A stretch of 53,175 bases of DNA. Origin: Bacilli bacterium (GTDB taxonomy: Bacteria > Bacillota_I > Bacilli_A > RF39 > UBA660). Of the stretch, positions 9,867 through 17,687 are shown piece after piece. A model generated the notes under the pieces. The model had not been told where the DNA came from. It was given only the letters and a program-made list of their open reading frames with translations, and ran no database searches. A program made the translations under genes and the position numbers. How positions within the stretch are numbered: the first letter of the stretch is position 1; every line of letters begins with the position of its first letter. Location: contig JAFXZI010000013.1 in NCBI GenBank assembly GCA_017541325.1, positions 1 to 53,175 on the forward strand, given 5' to 3'.

Positions 9867-9901
9867 AATGACACCTCCACTAATAGTATTTTATCACATT
9901 T

Positions 9902-9933
9902 TACAAAAATAAAGAAGATATACTATCTTCTTT
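9902..9933 (-). terminator. Terminator of the OapA-associated operon
   Basis: Perfect 10-bp stem AAAGAAGATA/TATCTTCTTT with a 3-base loop and T-rich tail, right after the glycosidase stop codon on the minus strand. Confidence 0.75.
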
Positions 9934-9938
9934 ACACA

Positions 9939-11225
9939 CTATTTATGAACAACCCATGCATCTGGTACAATTCTTGTTTTAGGTTGGAAATTACCATTCA
10001 TAGGATGAGTTATAATACTTCCATTAACGCTCATAGCACTAGAAGTACCTCCATCTAAGTTAGCAGCATTATAAGCACCATATCTTAATAAAATATTAGA
10101 TAAGTCTTTCATATCAGCTCCTAAAGATGATTTTTGTCTTCCATCTATTACTAGGAATAATACTATTCCATCTTTTCTTTGAGCAATAGCACTACGAGGA
10201 GCAACTCCCCAACCACCATTACCTTTTACATATGATGATTTACCATTAACTATTAAGAATGGTCCATATTGAATAGCATCTCTAATTCCTGATTTCATAG
10301 CTTCATCACAAGTCATAGTTCTAGATAAAACTAATTTATTTTCATTATTAAATCCAATTAGTCCTCCAACACTAAACTTATATCCTGCGTTATTAATTAT
10401 TTTTTTACCATTAGAAATAACGCATCCACGTGGAACTCCACCTTTACTATTGTAATCTGGATCATAGAATCCTGATGCATTCATTGAAATAACTGAACCA
10501 GAATCTTTTTCCATAGTATAAATCATTTGTCCTTTAGCAGTTTCTACATCACTACCAATATATTTAGAAGGTGCAATATGAACCTTTGATGGATCATATA
10601 TAACTGCCATTTTTCCTTTAAAGTTCTTTTCTTTAATATCTATAATTTTATATAGATCGTTTCCTTTATCTTTTTTAAGAATCTCTTCTTCATATTGATT
10701 TGCATATACAGAAATAGTAACATCTCCACCAGTTATTTCAACTAAGTCTGGATTTGTATCTTCTTTAACCTCAATAACATCATTATCATATCTAATTGCT
10801 TCAATAGTATCATCATCATAAATCCATGTAGCTAGATATTGATGTGATAAAGTAGTCATAGCACTTGTTACATACCAATCTCTAAATCCGTTATATGGTC
10901 CATAGAATAAGATCATTAATGTAGATGAGCAACCAATATATCCAATAAAGAATATTGTTAAAACTATCTTTTTCCATAATCTCATTTTTTTATAGTTTTC
11001 ATCTTTTTTATTATTTATTACTAGAACAATCCCAGCAAGTAATATAAATAATGATGCAACATCTAACCAAACCATAAGAATTGATAAAGGTAAGTTTATT
11101 AAGTTATTACTATGAAGTGAAATAATATAAAGATATGAAAATAAAGGTATTAGTAAGAATGATAATAATATTAATCTTACTCCTGTTTTTCTTCTATTTT
11201 GTTTTTTTCTATTTTCTCTTTTCAT
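9939..11225 (-). CDS. Membrane-anchored phosphodiester glycosidase (NAGPA) domain protein
   Basis: Three hydrophobic helices at about 16-36, 50-70 and 85-107 precede a large extracytoplasmic domain of about 300 residues. Its C-terminal half has hallmarks of the NAGPA/phosphodiester glycosidase family: APRSAIAQRKDGIVLFLVIDGR, AANLDGGTSSAM and the closing VPDAWVVHK. Relatives cleave GlcNAc-1-phosphodiester links or act in exopolysaccharide metabolism. The substrate here is unknown; a wall teichoic-type or capsule phosphodiester is a guess. AGAGGT precedes the start. The gene begins 8 bases after the coiled-coil membrane gene and appears to be last in a transcript that starts with the OLE-like RNA and OapA. 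Confidence 0.85.
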   Translation of the reverse strand: MKRENRKKQNRRKTGVRLILLSFLLIPLFSYLYIISLHSNNLINLPLSILMVWLDVASLFILLAGIVLVINNKKDENYKKMRLWKKIVLTIFFIGYIGCSSTLMILFYGPYNGFRDWYVTSAMTTLSHQYLATWIYDDDTIEAIRYDNDVIEVKEDTNPDLVEITGGDVTISVYANQYEEEILKKDKGNDLYKIIDIKEKNFKGKMAVIYDPSKVHIAPSKYIGSDVETAKGQMIYTMEKDSGSVISMNASGFYDPDYNSKGGVPRGCVISNGKKIINNAGYKFSVGGLIGFNNENKLVLSRTMTCDEAMKSGIRDAIQYGPFLIVNGKSSYVKGNGGWGVAPRSAIAQRKDGIVLFLVIDGRQKSSLGADMKDLSNILLRYGAYNAANLDGGTSSAMSVNGSIITHPMNGNFQPKTRIVPDAWVVHK

Positions 11226-11233
11226 AACTACCT

Positions 11234-11812
11234 CTATTCTGGATCAATTCCACTATAAATACCATCTTTATTAACATCTATCAAATCTTTATATTTAGAT
11301 TCAAATAATTCTAATTTTTTAAAACTACCAGAAGTATCTGCTTCTACCATTTTATTATATAATTCAATTTGAGAATTAAATTTCTTAACATCACTAACAA
11401 AGTAATTATTAGTTTGTTCATAATTAGTAATATAAGCTTCTTTTTTATTAGCTAAATCTTTATTTTTAAAATCTTTTTCAAGTAAACTATCTTTTAATTT
11501 TTCTCCAGTAGATACAATTTTGTCTAACTTTCCTTCATATGATTTAAAAATTTTTATAATATTTTCATATAAATCAGGTATATTTTCTAGATAATTTATC
11601 TCTTCTAAAGCTTTATATACTTTTGTTCTTTCATTAGAAAAATCTTCTAATGCAGTTCTGAATTCATCATAATCTTTCTCAATAGTATTCTTTAATTCTT
11701 GTTCTTCTTTCCTTTCATTTTCAAGACTTATAGTGTAATAAGTACAAAATATACCTAAACCTACAAATAAAATTGATATTAAAATTATAACTACTCTTTT
11801 CATTCTATTCAC
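11234..11812 (-). CDS. Membrane-anchored coiled-coil protein, unknown function
   Basis: The 192-aa protein has one N-terminal hydrophobic helix (about 7-25, VVIILISILFVGLGIF). A highly charged, helical extracytoplasmic part rich in Glu/Lys/Asn follows (NERKEEQELKNTIEKDYDEF), and it ends DVNKDGIYSGIDPE. No catalytic motif is recognised. The topology resembles a spacer or partner subunit on the outer face of the membrane. AAGGTG lies upstream of the ATG. It is 38 bases downstream of the OapA-like gene and 8 bases upstream of the glycosidase gene, so all three are likely co-transcribed. Confidence 0.8.
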   Translation of the reverse strand: MNRMKRVVIILISILFVGLGIFCTYYTISLENERKEEQELKNTIEKDYDEFRTALEDFSNERTKVYKALEEINYLENIPDLYENIIKIFKSYEGKLDKIVSTGEKLKDSLLEKDFKNKDLANKKEAYITNYEQTNNYFVSDVKKFNSQIELYNKMVEADTSGSFKKLELFESKYKDLIDVNKDGIYSGIDPE

Positions 11813-11850
11813 CTTCTAAAATAATATCATTTAATAACTAGATGTTCAAG

Positions 11851-12396
11851 TTATCTACCCATAAAAGGATATAAAATTTTTGAAAATTTTTCTAATATTA
11901 CATTTGACTTATTAACAGCGTAACCTTTACCTAAAGCTTTTCCTCCTATAGTTAAAGCTGCGGTAAACGAAGTAATAACTACTGATATAAGTATTCCTTT
12001 TGCTTCTAATTTACTTATTAATTGAACTGATATAGCAGCAGCACAAGAACCACTTATTACTCCACAAATATCTCCAATTACATCACAACATAAACTAGAC
12101 ACTTTAGCTGAATTATTAATTAATTTTAAAGCTACTTTACTACTTTTAATTCCTCTTGCACTCATTGCATGAAAGACAGAACTATCGGCAGTAGTAGATG
12201 CAACACCAATCATATCAAATATTACTCCTAAAAGAATAAATACTATTATTAGAATAATACTTATAGATAAATGTGCATTAGGTATAATAGATTCTGAAAT
12301 ACTAGATAATAATACAGATATTAAAAAAGCTAGTACAGTTACTATAAATACCCATCTATAATCAAAAATTTTCTTTTTATTTTTCTTCTTTCTCAT
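11851..12396 (-). CDS. oapA: OapA-like OLE RNA-associated membrane protein
   Basis: The 181-aa protein starts with a strongly basic stretch (MRKKKNKKKIFDYR) and has four hydrophobic segments at about 15-32, 44-63, 100-125 and 135-152. The central block DMIGVASTTADSSVFHAM is followed by CCDVIGDICG with a DxxxD motif (D105, D109). OapA, the membrane partner of OLE RNA, is a protein of this size and topology with a conserved DxxxD motif, and is normally encoded immediately downstream of the RNA gene. The sequence also recalls the membrane part of CorB/CNNM-type magnesium proteins, consistent with the reported role of OLE in magnesium homeostasis. AAAGGAG lies before the ATG. Identification rests on family recall plus the structured RNA directly upstream. 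Confidence 0.75.
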   Translation of the reverse strand: MRKKKNKKKIFDYRWVFIVTVLAFLISVLLSSISESIIPNAHLSISIILIIVFILLGVIFDMIGVASTTADSSVFHAMSARGIKSSKVALKLINNSAKVSSLCCDVIGDICGVISGSCAAAISVQLISKLEAKGILISVVITSFTAALTIGGKALGKGYAVNKSNVILEKFSKILYPFMGR

Positions 12397-12419
12397 AAAA
12401 ATACTCCTTTTTTAAACAA

Positions 12420-12998
12420 TAAAAAAAATGGCTATTAACATGATTAACCTTATACCTTAGGTCAAGTTGGATTTCCCCCGTATCAACTATACCGTTACCA
12501 GTATAGCGATTCCTCTTTACTGATGCGAGTAGTAGGTCGCCCTATCTACGACTTGATTACCACTTAGAGCATACTATAAACTCATATTAAAAACACCCTA
12601 GGAGTTTTCCTCACCAATTCTATTATTATTAGACTTTTTTGCAATAATTGTTTCATGTAGCAATACAAAGTAATTACGTCGACTTAATTACTTGGCTGTC
12701 TCAATCCCCAATTATCACTCAAGTCAAGCTACACTATTCATCTTATAATCATAAATAGGTTAGTCCCAATTTGTAGACATTGCCATATAGGATCATCTAC
12801 ATCCACAAAGAAGGAGTCAGCGAGTAAATGGAACGGTTGCCGTATGCCTTTACGATCGTCCATAAACTCTTCAATCCAGCATTCACCCCAAGTTGGGCAC
12901 CCAAAGCAAACACCAGAAGCTTCAACTATGTGCTCTTTAACGAATTTTTAGGCTCGTCTTCATAATAATGTATTGACTAGGATAATGTGCCATTACAT
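12420..12998 (-). ncRNA. ole: OLE-type large structured RNA
   Basis: No gene-like open frame exists between 12397 and 13064. The minus strand has a promoter at 13005-13033, predicted to start at about 12998, and a T8 run with an imperfect hairpin near 12421-12448, giving about 580 nt. Clear helices on the + coordinates are: 12529-12549 (eight pairs, one bulge, capped on the RNA strand by a GCGA GNRA tetraloop), 12487-12506 (CTATAC/GTATAG), 12668-12676 with 12685-12693 (nine perfect pairs) enclosed by 12656-12661 with 12728-12733, and 12824-12853 (GTAAA/TTTAC around ACGG/CCGT). It is clearly less AT-rich than nearby spacers. Size, complexity and position just upstream of an OapA-like gene match OLE RNA (about 600 nt). 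RNase P, tmRNA and SRP RNA signatures are absent. ROOL RNA is similar in size but is not linked to OapA. Confidence 0.75.
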
Positions 12999-13004
12999 AA
13001 GGAG

Positions 13005-13033
13005 ATTATATCACAAACAACAAAAAAAATCAA
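13005..13033 (-). promoter_or_regulatory. Promoter of the OLE-like RNA
   Basis: On the minus strand TTGATT (13028-13033) and TATAAT (13005-13010) are separated by exactly 17 bases, predicting a start near 12998. The -35 box lies inside the stem of the ffh terminator. Confidence 0.8.
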
Positions 13034-13050
13034 GTTGAACACTTGATTTT
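13019..13050 (-). terminator. ffh intrinsic terminator
   Basis: AAATCAAGT/ACTTGATTT stem followed by eight T on the minus strand. It ends the ffh transcript just before the OLE-like RNA promoter and shares bases with its -35 box. Confidence 0.85.
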
Positions 13051-13064
13051 ATAATACATTTGTT

Positions 13065-14372
13065 TTAGAAAGGCATTTTGAAATTACCACTAGACATTTG
13101 TTTCATCATTTTCTTCATGTCTTCAAACTGATTTAACAAACGATTAACATCTTGAACACTTCTTCCACATCCTTTAGCTATTCTTTGTTTACGACTAGCT
13201 TTAATTATTTCAGGATGACGTCTTTCATAAGGAGTCATAGATAAAACTATTGCTTCAATTCGAGCCATATCTTTTGGATCAATATGAATTTGATCAAGTC
13301 CAGCTTTACGAGCTCCTGGAATAAGTTTCATTAAATTTTCAAGTGGTCCTAGTTTTCTAATTTGTTTCATTGAAGATAAAAAGTCTTCCAAATCAAATTT
13401 ACCATTTTGCATTCTTTTAGCAGTTTTCTCTGCTTCTTTTTCATCAATTGATTCTTGTGCTTTTTCAACAAGAGATATAATATCTCCCATACCAAGAATT
13501 CTACCAGCCATACGTTCTGGATCAAAGGAATCTAGTCCATCCATTTTTTCACTTATACCAATAAATTTAATTGGTACATTCGTTAAATGACGAACTGATA
13601 ATGCAACTCCTCCTCGAGTATCTCCATCTAACTTAGTTAAGATAACTCCAGTTAGAGGAAGAGAATTATTAAATCCTTCTATTACATTGATAGCATCTTG
13701 TCCCATCATAGAATCTATTACTAAAAGTATTTCTTGAGGAGATACTTCATCTTTAATCCTATTAAGTTCTTCCATAAGAACTTCATCTATATGTAGACGT
13801 CCTGCAGTATCTATAAGAACATAATCATAGTGATTTTCTTTAGCATAATTAATTGCATTACGAGCAATTTTAACTGGATCTGTTTTACCTTCATCATATA
13901 CTTCTATGTTAAGTTGCTTGCCAAGGTCTTTTAATTGATCTATTGCTGCTGGACGATATACATCACAAGCAACCAATAATGGTTTTTTAGCATGTTTTTT
14001 TCTTAAAAGCAAACCAAGTTTACCAATAGTAGTAGTTTTACCACTACCTTGAAGACCAACTAACATAAGTATTGCTGGATTTCCTTTAAGATTAAGATCT
14101 TCTTTTTCACCACCAAGAAGTTCAGTTAATTCATCTTTAACTATTTTTACAAATACTTCTCCTGGTTTTAAACTCTTTTGTACTTCTTCACCTAATGCTT
14201 TTTCTTTAACATCGTTAACAAATTCTTTAACAACTTTATAGTTAACATCAGCTTCTAGTAAAGCAAGTCTTATTTCTCTAGTCATTTCAGATATGTTCTC
14301 TTCAGTTATTTTTCCATATCCTTTAACTTTTTGTACTACATTTTGAAGTCTATCTCCTAAACTTTCAAACAT
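13065..14372 (-). CDS. ffh: Signal recognition particle protein Ffh
   Basis: Ffh is the SRP54 GTPase that binds signal peptides and SRP RNA and delivers ribosomes to FtsY. The 435-aa chain has the N-domain (1-90) and a G-domain with GLQGSGKT near 103, DTAGR near 190, TKLDGDTRGG and GISEKMDG. The Met-rich M-domain starts at about 325 and includes the RNA-binding SRKQRIAKGCGRS near 391, and the chain ends MKKMMKQMSSGNFKMPF. Length is normal. AGGAGAG precedes the ATG. Its SRP RNA is not within the window. It follows the HerA-like ATPase gene by about 26 bases, and its terminator abuts the OLE-like RNA promoter. Confidence 0.98.
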   Translation of the reverse strand: MFESLGDRLQNVVQKVKGYGKITEENISEMTREIRLALLEADVNYKVVKEFVNDVKEKALGEEVQKSLKPGEVFVKIVKDELTELLGGEKEDLNLKGNPAILMLVGLQGSGKTTTIGKLGLLLRKKHAKKPLLVACDVYRPAAIDQLKDLGKQLNIEVYDEGKTDPVKIARNAINYAKENHYDYVLIDTAGRLHIDEVLMEELNRIKDEVSPQEILLVIDSMMGQDAINVIEGFNNSLPLTGVILTKLDGDTRGGVALSVRHLTNVPIKFIGISEKMDGLDSFDPERMAGRILGMGDIISLVEKAQESIDEKEAEKTAKRMQNGKFDLEDFLSSMKQIRKLGPLENLMKLIPGARKAGLDQIHIDPKDMARIEAIVLSMTPYERRHPEIIKASRKQRIAKGCGRSVQDVNRLLNQFEDMKKMMKQMSSGNFKMPF

Positions 14373-14398
14373 ATAATATCACTCTCCTGTTGTTTATT

Positions 14399-16156
14399 TT
14401 ATTGTCCTCCACCCCAGAACTTAATAACATTACTGTTACTTGAAAGTGGAGATGGATTAGGCATCTCTAGTTTTACAATTACAGGAATCTTAAAAGCATT
14501 ACCAAATCCTAAACAAGTTCCTGATTGCAGTGTCTTTTGTTTTTCAATAACCTCTTCATTAATATTAGGTACCATTTGTCTAATGTACTCTGAATCAAGT
14601 GGGTTATTAATTTTAAATATTAAGAAATTTGAACATTGAGATATAACCGTATCAGAAAGTTCTACTGGACGTTGTGTAATTATTCCTAAAAGAACTCCAT
14701 ATTTACGTCCTTCTTTAGCAATACGTTCAAATATATTATATCCAATTAAGAATGTATCTTGGTCCTTCTTAACATAACGATGGGCCTCATCTATTAATAT
14801 ATGGAATGGAATAGATCCACGATTAGTTATTGTCTTTGAATAATCAAAAATAATACGTGAGAATATCTTTGTAATAACAGCCGCTACTGAGTCATCTATA
14901 TCATCCATATTTATATTAATAATTTGATATTTTTTACCTTGACTAATAAGTAGACTAGCTAGATATTGTTCAACTGTAATATATTGAGGATATTCAAATA
15001 ACTTTCCATAAGGACCAGTAATAAGTGAATGAAGTCTTACTTTAATTGTTACTGCATCAGCATAAGTTTGAACATTTTTATACCATCCTTCAGAAATAAG
15101 AGTAAATTTAAGTGCTCTTTCTAAGTCTTGTAATGTATAACGTACATTAGCTTGTGGTTCATAATCTTCAAACTCTGGTCTAATAAAACTTGATGCGTAT
15201 TCAGTAAATAAGATTCCTTCTGTAAATGTACCAGTCTTATCTATATTAAAACATTCTCTAAATTTTCTAGTATATCCAACTCCTTGGATAACTGCTTCCA
15301 TATTAAAATGTTCAGTTTGACATTCAGCAACTATTCCAAAGATATCATTTTTCTTTTCAGCTGGCGCTGCATCACTAAATAATACACTTATAATTGCACT
15401 TGCGATTAAGTGATCTTTAAATTGTGTTGCACGTTCTCCTGACTCTGCAAATACCCTAGCAAGTTTTAACATTCTCTCTATCATTGGTATTTGAGTATGA
15501 GAATTACATGCAAGAAGTAATGCTATATCATTACTATTTAATAACCAAATAGGTATTCTTAATTTTTCTGCTCCTGGTTCATGTTCATTACTACTAAAAA
15601 TACGATAATTATAATTAGGATTAATTTGATTAATATCTTTAAATGCTTGAGTATACTCACCAGAAATATCAAACAAAATAAAGTTTGCACGATATGGTTT
15701 AGCAGTATCATTTAAAAATACATTTTGTATAAGTCTTGCAACTCCACAAGATTTACCTGCACCAGAATTACCAAATATTGCAAAATGGTTACTAAAGAAT
15801 TCATTTACATTTAAATAAACTGGATGTCCATTATATGAAGGATTTTGTCCTAAATATAAAGATTCATTATCTTTCTTACCTAAAACAAGAGGTATCTCTT
15901 CTTTATTAATCTCTCTTATAGTTGCATCCATCAAAGGTTTTCTAATTAAACCAATACGTAATTTTTCTCCTTCAAATTCACCTAATAGTTTAATTTTAAT
16001 CTTACCATTATCTATTTGGGTAATTTCTCCTAATACCTTTTTTTCAGAGTCTTCAATTATTACATGCACACTAAGCAAATTTGTTTTAATTTCTACTCCT
16101 GGTTTTAAAGCTACATAGATATAAGCTTCATCCATATAAGTAATTTTCTCAAACAT
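14399..16156 (-). CDS. HerA-like ATPase (HAS-barrel/DUF87 family)
   Basis: The 585-aa protein starts with a beta-rich N-terminal barrel (about 1-100). A RecA-like ASCE ATPase follows, with Walker A FGNSGAGKS near 126-134 and Walker B HILIDEAHRY near 450. A late motif, IITQRPVELSDTVISQCSNF, fits sensor/arginine-finger segments of HerA/FtsK-type hexameric pumps. HerA proteins move DNA with the NurA nuclease in archaea, and bacterial relatives serve many roles, including phage defence. No nuclease gene or transmembrane helix is seen. It is inserted between ylxM and ffh with short gaps, so it is expressed with the SRP genes; its role there is unknown. GGGG precedes the ATG. Confidence 0.85.
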   Translation of the reverse strand: MFEKITYMDEAYIYVALKPGVEIKTNLLSVHVIIEDSEKKVLGEITQIDNGKIKIKLLGEFEGEKLRIGLIRKPLMDATIREINKEEIPLVLGKKDNESLYLGQNPSYNGHPVYLNVNEFFSNHFAIFGNSGAGKSCGVARLIQNVFLNDTAKPYRANFILFDISGEYTQAFKDINQINPNYNYRIFSSNEHEPGAEKLRIPIWLLNSNDIALLLACNSHTQIPMIERMLKLARVFAESGERATQFKDHLIASAIISVLFSDAAPAEKKNDIFGIVAECQTEHFNMEAVIQGVGYTRKFRECFNIDKTGTFTEGILFTEYASSFIRPEFEDYEPQANVRYTLQDLERALKFTLISEGWYKNVQTYADAVTIKVRLHSLITGPYGKLFEYPQYITVEQYLASLLISQGKKYQIININMDDIDDSVAAVITKIFSRIIFDYSKTITNRGSIPFHILIDEAHRYVKKDQDTFLIGYNIFERIAKEGRKYGVLLGIITQRPVELSDTVISQCSNFLIFKINNPLDSEYIRQMVPNINEEVIEKQKTLQSGTCLGFGNAFKIPVIVKLEMPNPSPLSSNSNVIKFWGGGQ

Positions 16157-16175
16157 ATTTATTCCCCTTTTCCTC

Positions 16176-16469
16176 TTATAATATATCTTCTATTTTTTCA
16201 TAAGTAGTTTGGTCTACTTTATTTTTTAATAGTTTTAGAACTTCTTCTCTTTTTCTTTTAAGACCTATTACTTTTTCATAAAAATCCAGTCTTTCTTCTA
16301 CTATTTTTATTTGATTAAATATTGCATTACGACTAACTCCATAGTTATCTGCAATCTCACCAAGAGATAAATCGTTTAAATAATAGTCATCGAAGTATTC
16401 TTGTTGTTTATCAGTAAATAAATCTCTATAGTAAACATATACTTCACTTAATAATACTTTCTTTTCCAT
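16176..16469 (-). CDS. ylxM: YlxM-family SRP-associated DNA-binding protein (UPF0122)
   Basis: The 97-aa protein carries a sigma-70 region 4-like helix-turn-helix, LSLGEIADNYGVSRNAIFNQI, after YFDDYYLNDL. This is typical of YlxM, a small protein encoded with ffh and ftsY and reported to influence SRP GTPase activity in Streptococcus. It starts one base after the ftsY stop codon, with AAGGAT upstream overlapping the ftsY end, which suggests translational coupling. The usual ylxM-ffh adjacency is interrupted here by the HerA-like gene. Confidence 0.92.
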   Translation of the reverse strand: MEKKVLLSEVYVYYRDLFTDKQQEYFDDYYLNDLSLGEIADNYGVSRNAIFNQIKIVEERLDFYEKVIGLKRKREEVLKLLKNKVDQTTYEKIEDIL

Positions 16470-16470
16470 A

Positions 16471-17619
16471 TTACATCATATCCTTAAATAATCCATATAT
16501 ATATTTTTCTATATCAAATACTTGTAAATCTTCTTTTCTTTCACCAAGTCCAATATATTTAACAGGAATTCCTACTTGTTCTTTTATTGCAAGAACTATT
16601 CCACCTTTAGCAGTACCATCTAATTTAGTAAGTACTATTCCTGTTATATTTGTAATCTCTTTAAAAGCGACTGCTTGACTAATCCCATTTTGTCCAGTAG
16701 TTGCATCTATTACCAAAAGAACTTCGTGTGGTGCATCAGGAATAAGTTTACCAATAACACGATTAATTTTTTCAAGTTCATTCATCAAGTTAACTTTGTT
16801 TTGTAGTCTTCCTGCAGTATCGATCATTACTACATCAGTATCATCTTCTAATGCTTCAGTTAGTCCGTCATAAATAACACTAGATGGATCAGCTCCTTCT
16901 TCTTTTCCAAAGAAGGATGCCCCAACTCGATTAGCCCATTCTTCAAGTTGTCGAGTTGCTCCTGCTCTAAAAGTATCTCCTGCAACTAATTTTACTTTTT
17001 TACCTTCATCTATCATCTTATTAGCAAGTTTCGCTATGGTAGTAGTTTTACCTACTCCATTAACTCCTACAAATAAGATAACAGTAGGTTTTTTCTCACT
17101 AAAATTAATCTTATTAACTATAACTGAATCATTAACATATATAATGAATAATTCATCTACGATAATCTCTTTTAAATATTCAGTAGACTCTATATTTTCA
17201 TGTTTAACTCTTTTACGAAGTCTATCCATAAAAGATATAACAGTATCTACTCCAATATCAGCCATAATTAGAATTTCTTCTAATTCATCAAAATACTCTT
17301 CAGTAATTTTATGATATTTATTTGTAAGATTTGCAAGTTTTGATACAAATCCTTCTCTACTTTTAGTTAATCCTTTTTCATAAACTTTAACTTCTTCTTG
17401 TAGTTTTTTCTCTTCTTCTAATTCTTTTTCTTCGTCTTTTTTAACTTTTTCTTTATGTTTCTTATATTCTTTTTTTAGACTAGGATCAATTTCTTTAGAT
17501 GTTTCTTCTACTATCTCTTCAAATCTTTCTTCTTCACCTTCATCCAAAACCGCAACCACATTTGATTCATCGGATTTGTCTTTTGCAAACATGTTTTTGA
17601 TTTTATTAAATAAACCCAT
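16471..17619 (-). CDS. ftsY: Signal recognition particle receptor FtsY
   Basis: FtsY is the membrane-associated GTPase receptor for SRP. Residues 1-90 are an acidic/basic A-region starting MGLFNKIKNMF, a likely amphipathic membrane-targeting helix. The N-domain follows, then the G-domain with GVNGVGKT near 184, DTFRAGATRQLEEW, DTAGRLQNK, TKLDGTAKGG and GLGERKEDL. The frame is open to an ATG at 17631, but GGTGAT sits 4 bases before the ATG at 17619 and a TATAAT lies at 17636-17641, so 17619 is the likely start (382 aa). It heads the ftsY-ylxM-HerA-ffh operon. Confidence 0.96.
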   Translation of the reverse strand: MGLFNKIKNMFAKDKSDESNVVAVLDEGEEERFEEIVEETSKEIDPSLKKEYKKHKEKVKKDEEKELEEEKKLQEEVKVYEKGLTKSREGFVSKLANLTNKYHKITEEYFDELEEILIMADIGVDTVISFMDRLRKRVKHENIESTEYLKEIIVDELFIIYVNDSVIVNKINFSEKKPTVILFVGVNGVGKTTTIAKLANKMIDEGKKVKLVAGDTFRAGATRQLEEWANRVGASFFGKEEGADPSSVIYDGLTEALEDDTDVVMIDTAGRLQNKVNLMNELEKINRVIGKLIPDAPHEVLLVIDATTGQNGISQAVAFKEITNITGIVLTKLDGTAKGGIVLAIKEQVGIPVKYIGLGERKEDLQVFDIEKYIYGLFKDMM

Positions 17620-17635
17620 ATTAATCACCATTTAA

Positions 17636-17641
17636 ATTATA
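17636..17641 (-). promoter_or_regulatory. Likely -10 box of the ftsY operon
   Basis: TATAAT on the minus strand, 16 bases before the ftsY ATG and just after the terminator of the preceding gene. The -35 match is weak, so this is a moderate call. Confidence 0.45.
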
Positions 17642-17663
17642 ACAAAACTAATTAAAATTATAA

Positions 17664-17687
17664 AGAAAAAAGACCTAAAAAGGTCAA
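17664..17687 (-). terminator. Terminator of the ezrA-prepilin transcript
   Basis: GACCT/AGGTC hairpin and TTTTTTCTTT tail on the minus strand right after the prepilin-like gene. Confidence 0.65.

Noticed and set aside
12420-12998. RNase P RNA, tmRNA, SRP RNA or group II intron as explanations of the non-coding block
   Set aside because: The conserved RNase P loops, a tmRNA tag with tRNA-like end, the SRP GGAAGGAAGCAG-type loop and any intron reverse transcriptase are not seen; the OapA-like neighbour points to OLE instead.
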